6,703 nt of DNA from an uncultured Bacilli bacterium (GTDB taxonomy: Bacteria; Bacillota_I; Bacilli_A; RFN20; CAG-288), in NCBI GenBank assembly GCA_934725685.1, contig CAKVBX010000055.1, positions 1 through 6,703 of the forward strand. Direction: 5' to 3'. The notes below the pieces were generated by a model. It saw nothing but the letters and a program-made list of their open reading frames with translations. It did no database searches and was not told the DNA's origin. The translations under genes and the position numbers were made by a program. Position 1 is the first letter of the stretch; each line of letters opens with the position of its first letter. This document shows, piece by piece, positions 6,661 to 6,703 of this stretch.

Positions 6661-6684
6661 GACCGATTTCTGCGTGAAATCGTC
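6661..6684. repeat. Hairpin-forming inverted repeat near right edge
   Basis: CGATTTC (6664-6670) and GAAATCG (6676-6682) are perfect 7-bp arms around TGCGT. With one bulged C at 6663 the stem extends by two more pairs (GA/TC). No T-run follows on either strand, so a rho-independent terminator is unlikely. It may belong to whatever lies beyond the right edge. Confidence 0.35.
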
Positions 6685-6703
6685 GCTTAAGGGCCAAGAA
6701 ACA

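Larger units (their letters stand above)
6230..6703. other. Upstream intergenic region without a recognised gene
   Basis: This is the only long gene-free stretch. 6271-6460 has about 20% G+C and holds the promoter elements. 6461-6703 has about 39% G+C, with only short open frames that I do not recognise and the inverted repeats listed separately. The composition change near 6460 suggests two different origins, for example promoter DNA next to remnant or flanking sequence. Confidence 0.6.

Noticed and set aside
6664..6682. Right-edge hairpin as a rho-independent terminator
   Set aside because: There is no run of T residues after the stem on either strand.
6655..6690. 11-codon plus-strand frame after AGGA, possible leader peptide
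   Set aside because: Very short, spacing to AGGA is only 4 nt, and there is no attenuator structure or downstream gene visible.
6601..6702. 33-codon minus-strand frame open to the right edge, a possible C-terminus of an upstream gene
   Set aside because: No recognisable protein features; this length open to an edge is common by chance. A longer sequence would settle it.
1..6703. Mobile element, CRISPR array, tRNA/rRNA or novel defence system
   Set aside because: No transposase or integrase motif, no repeat-spacer pattern, no RNA-gene-like sequence and no unfamiliar protein families; all six genes belong to known carbohydrate-uptake families.

Overview
The window reads as one leftward (minus-strand) carbohydrate-utilisation operon of a low-to-mid-GC Gram-positive bacterium. 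Bacillota is inferred from strong AGGAGG-type ribosome binding sites about 8 nt from the starts, three lipoproteins with Gram-positive-style lipoboxes, the MsmK/UgpC-type sugar importer and a CcpA-type cre-like site. I cannot place it further; Erysipelotrichia or Lachnospiraceae-like gut Bacillota would fit but this is a guess.

Layout in transcription order (right to left). Positions 6230-6703 have no convincing gene. 6271-6460 is very AT-rich (38 G/C of 190 bases, about 20%) and carries the promoter region; 6461-6703 is more balanced (about 39% G+C) with several short inverted repeats and no recognised function. Next come two paralogous GH43 lipoproteins of arabinanase type (6229-5057 and 5060-3882, overlapping by 4 nt), an extracellular sugar-binding lipoprotein (3869-2370), two MalF/MalG-type permeases (2367-1399 and 1436-543, overlapping by 38 nt), and the start of a MalK/MsmK/UgpC-type ATPase (533 to beyond the left edge, 177 codons visible). 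Every junction is either an overlap or a gap of 12 nt or less, so one polycistronic mRNA is likely. No terminator is visible between genes.

How the parts fit: the GH43 enzymes, tethered to the outer face of the membrane, would trim arabinan or arabino-oligosaccharides (less likely xylo-oligosaccharides). The binding protein would capture the products and the two permeases plus ATPase would import them. This resembles the AraNPQ-MsmX plus arabinanase arrangement known from Bacillus subtilis. The substrate is inferred from GH43 motifs, not proven.

Control: a candidate promoter (TTGCTA-17-TAGAAT with an extended TG) lies just upstream of the first gene. A perfect 5-bp-arm palindrome sits at its -35/spacer, a one-mismatch cre-like site lies over the predicted start of transcription, and a perfect 9-bp inverted repeat lies further upstream. 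I found no sign of a mobile element, CRISPR array, RNA gene or clearly undescribed system; the regulatory region is the most interesting part.
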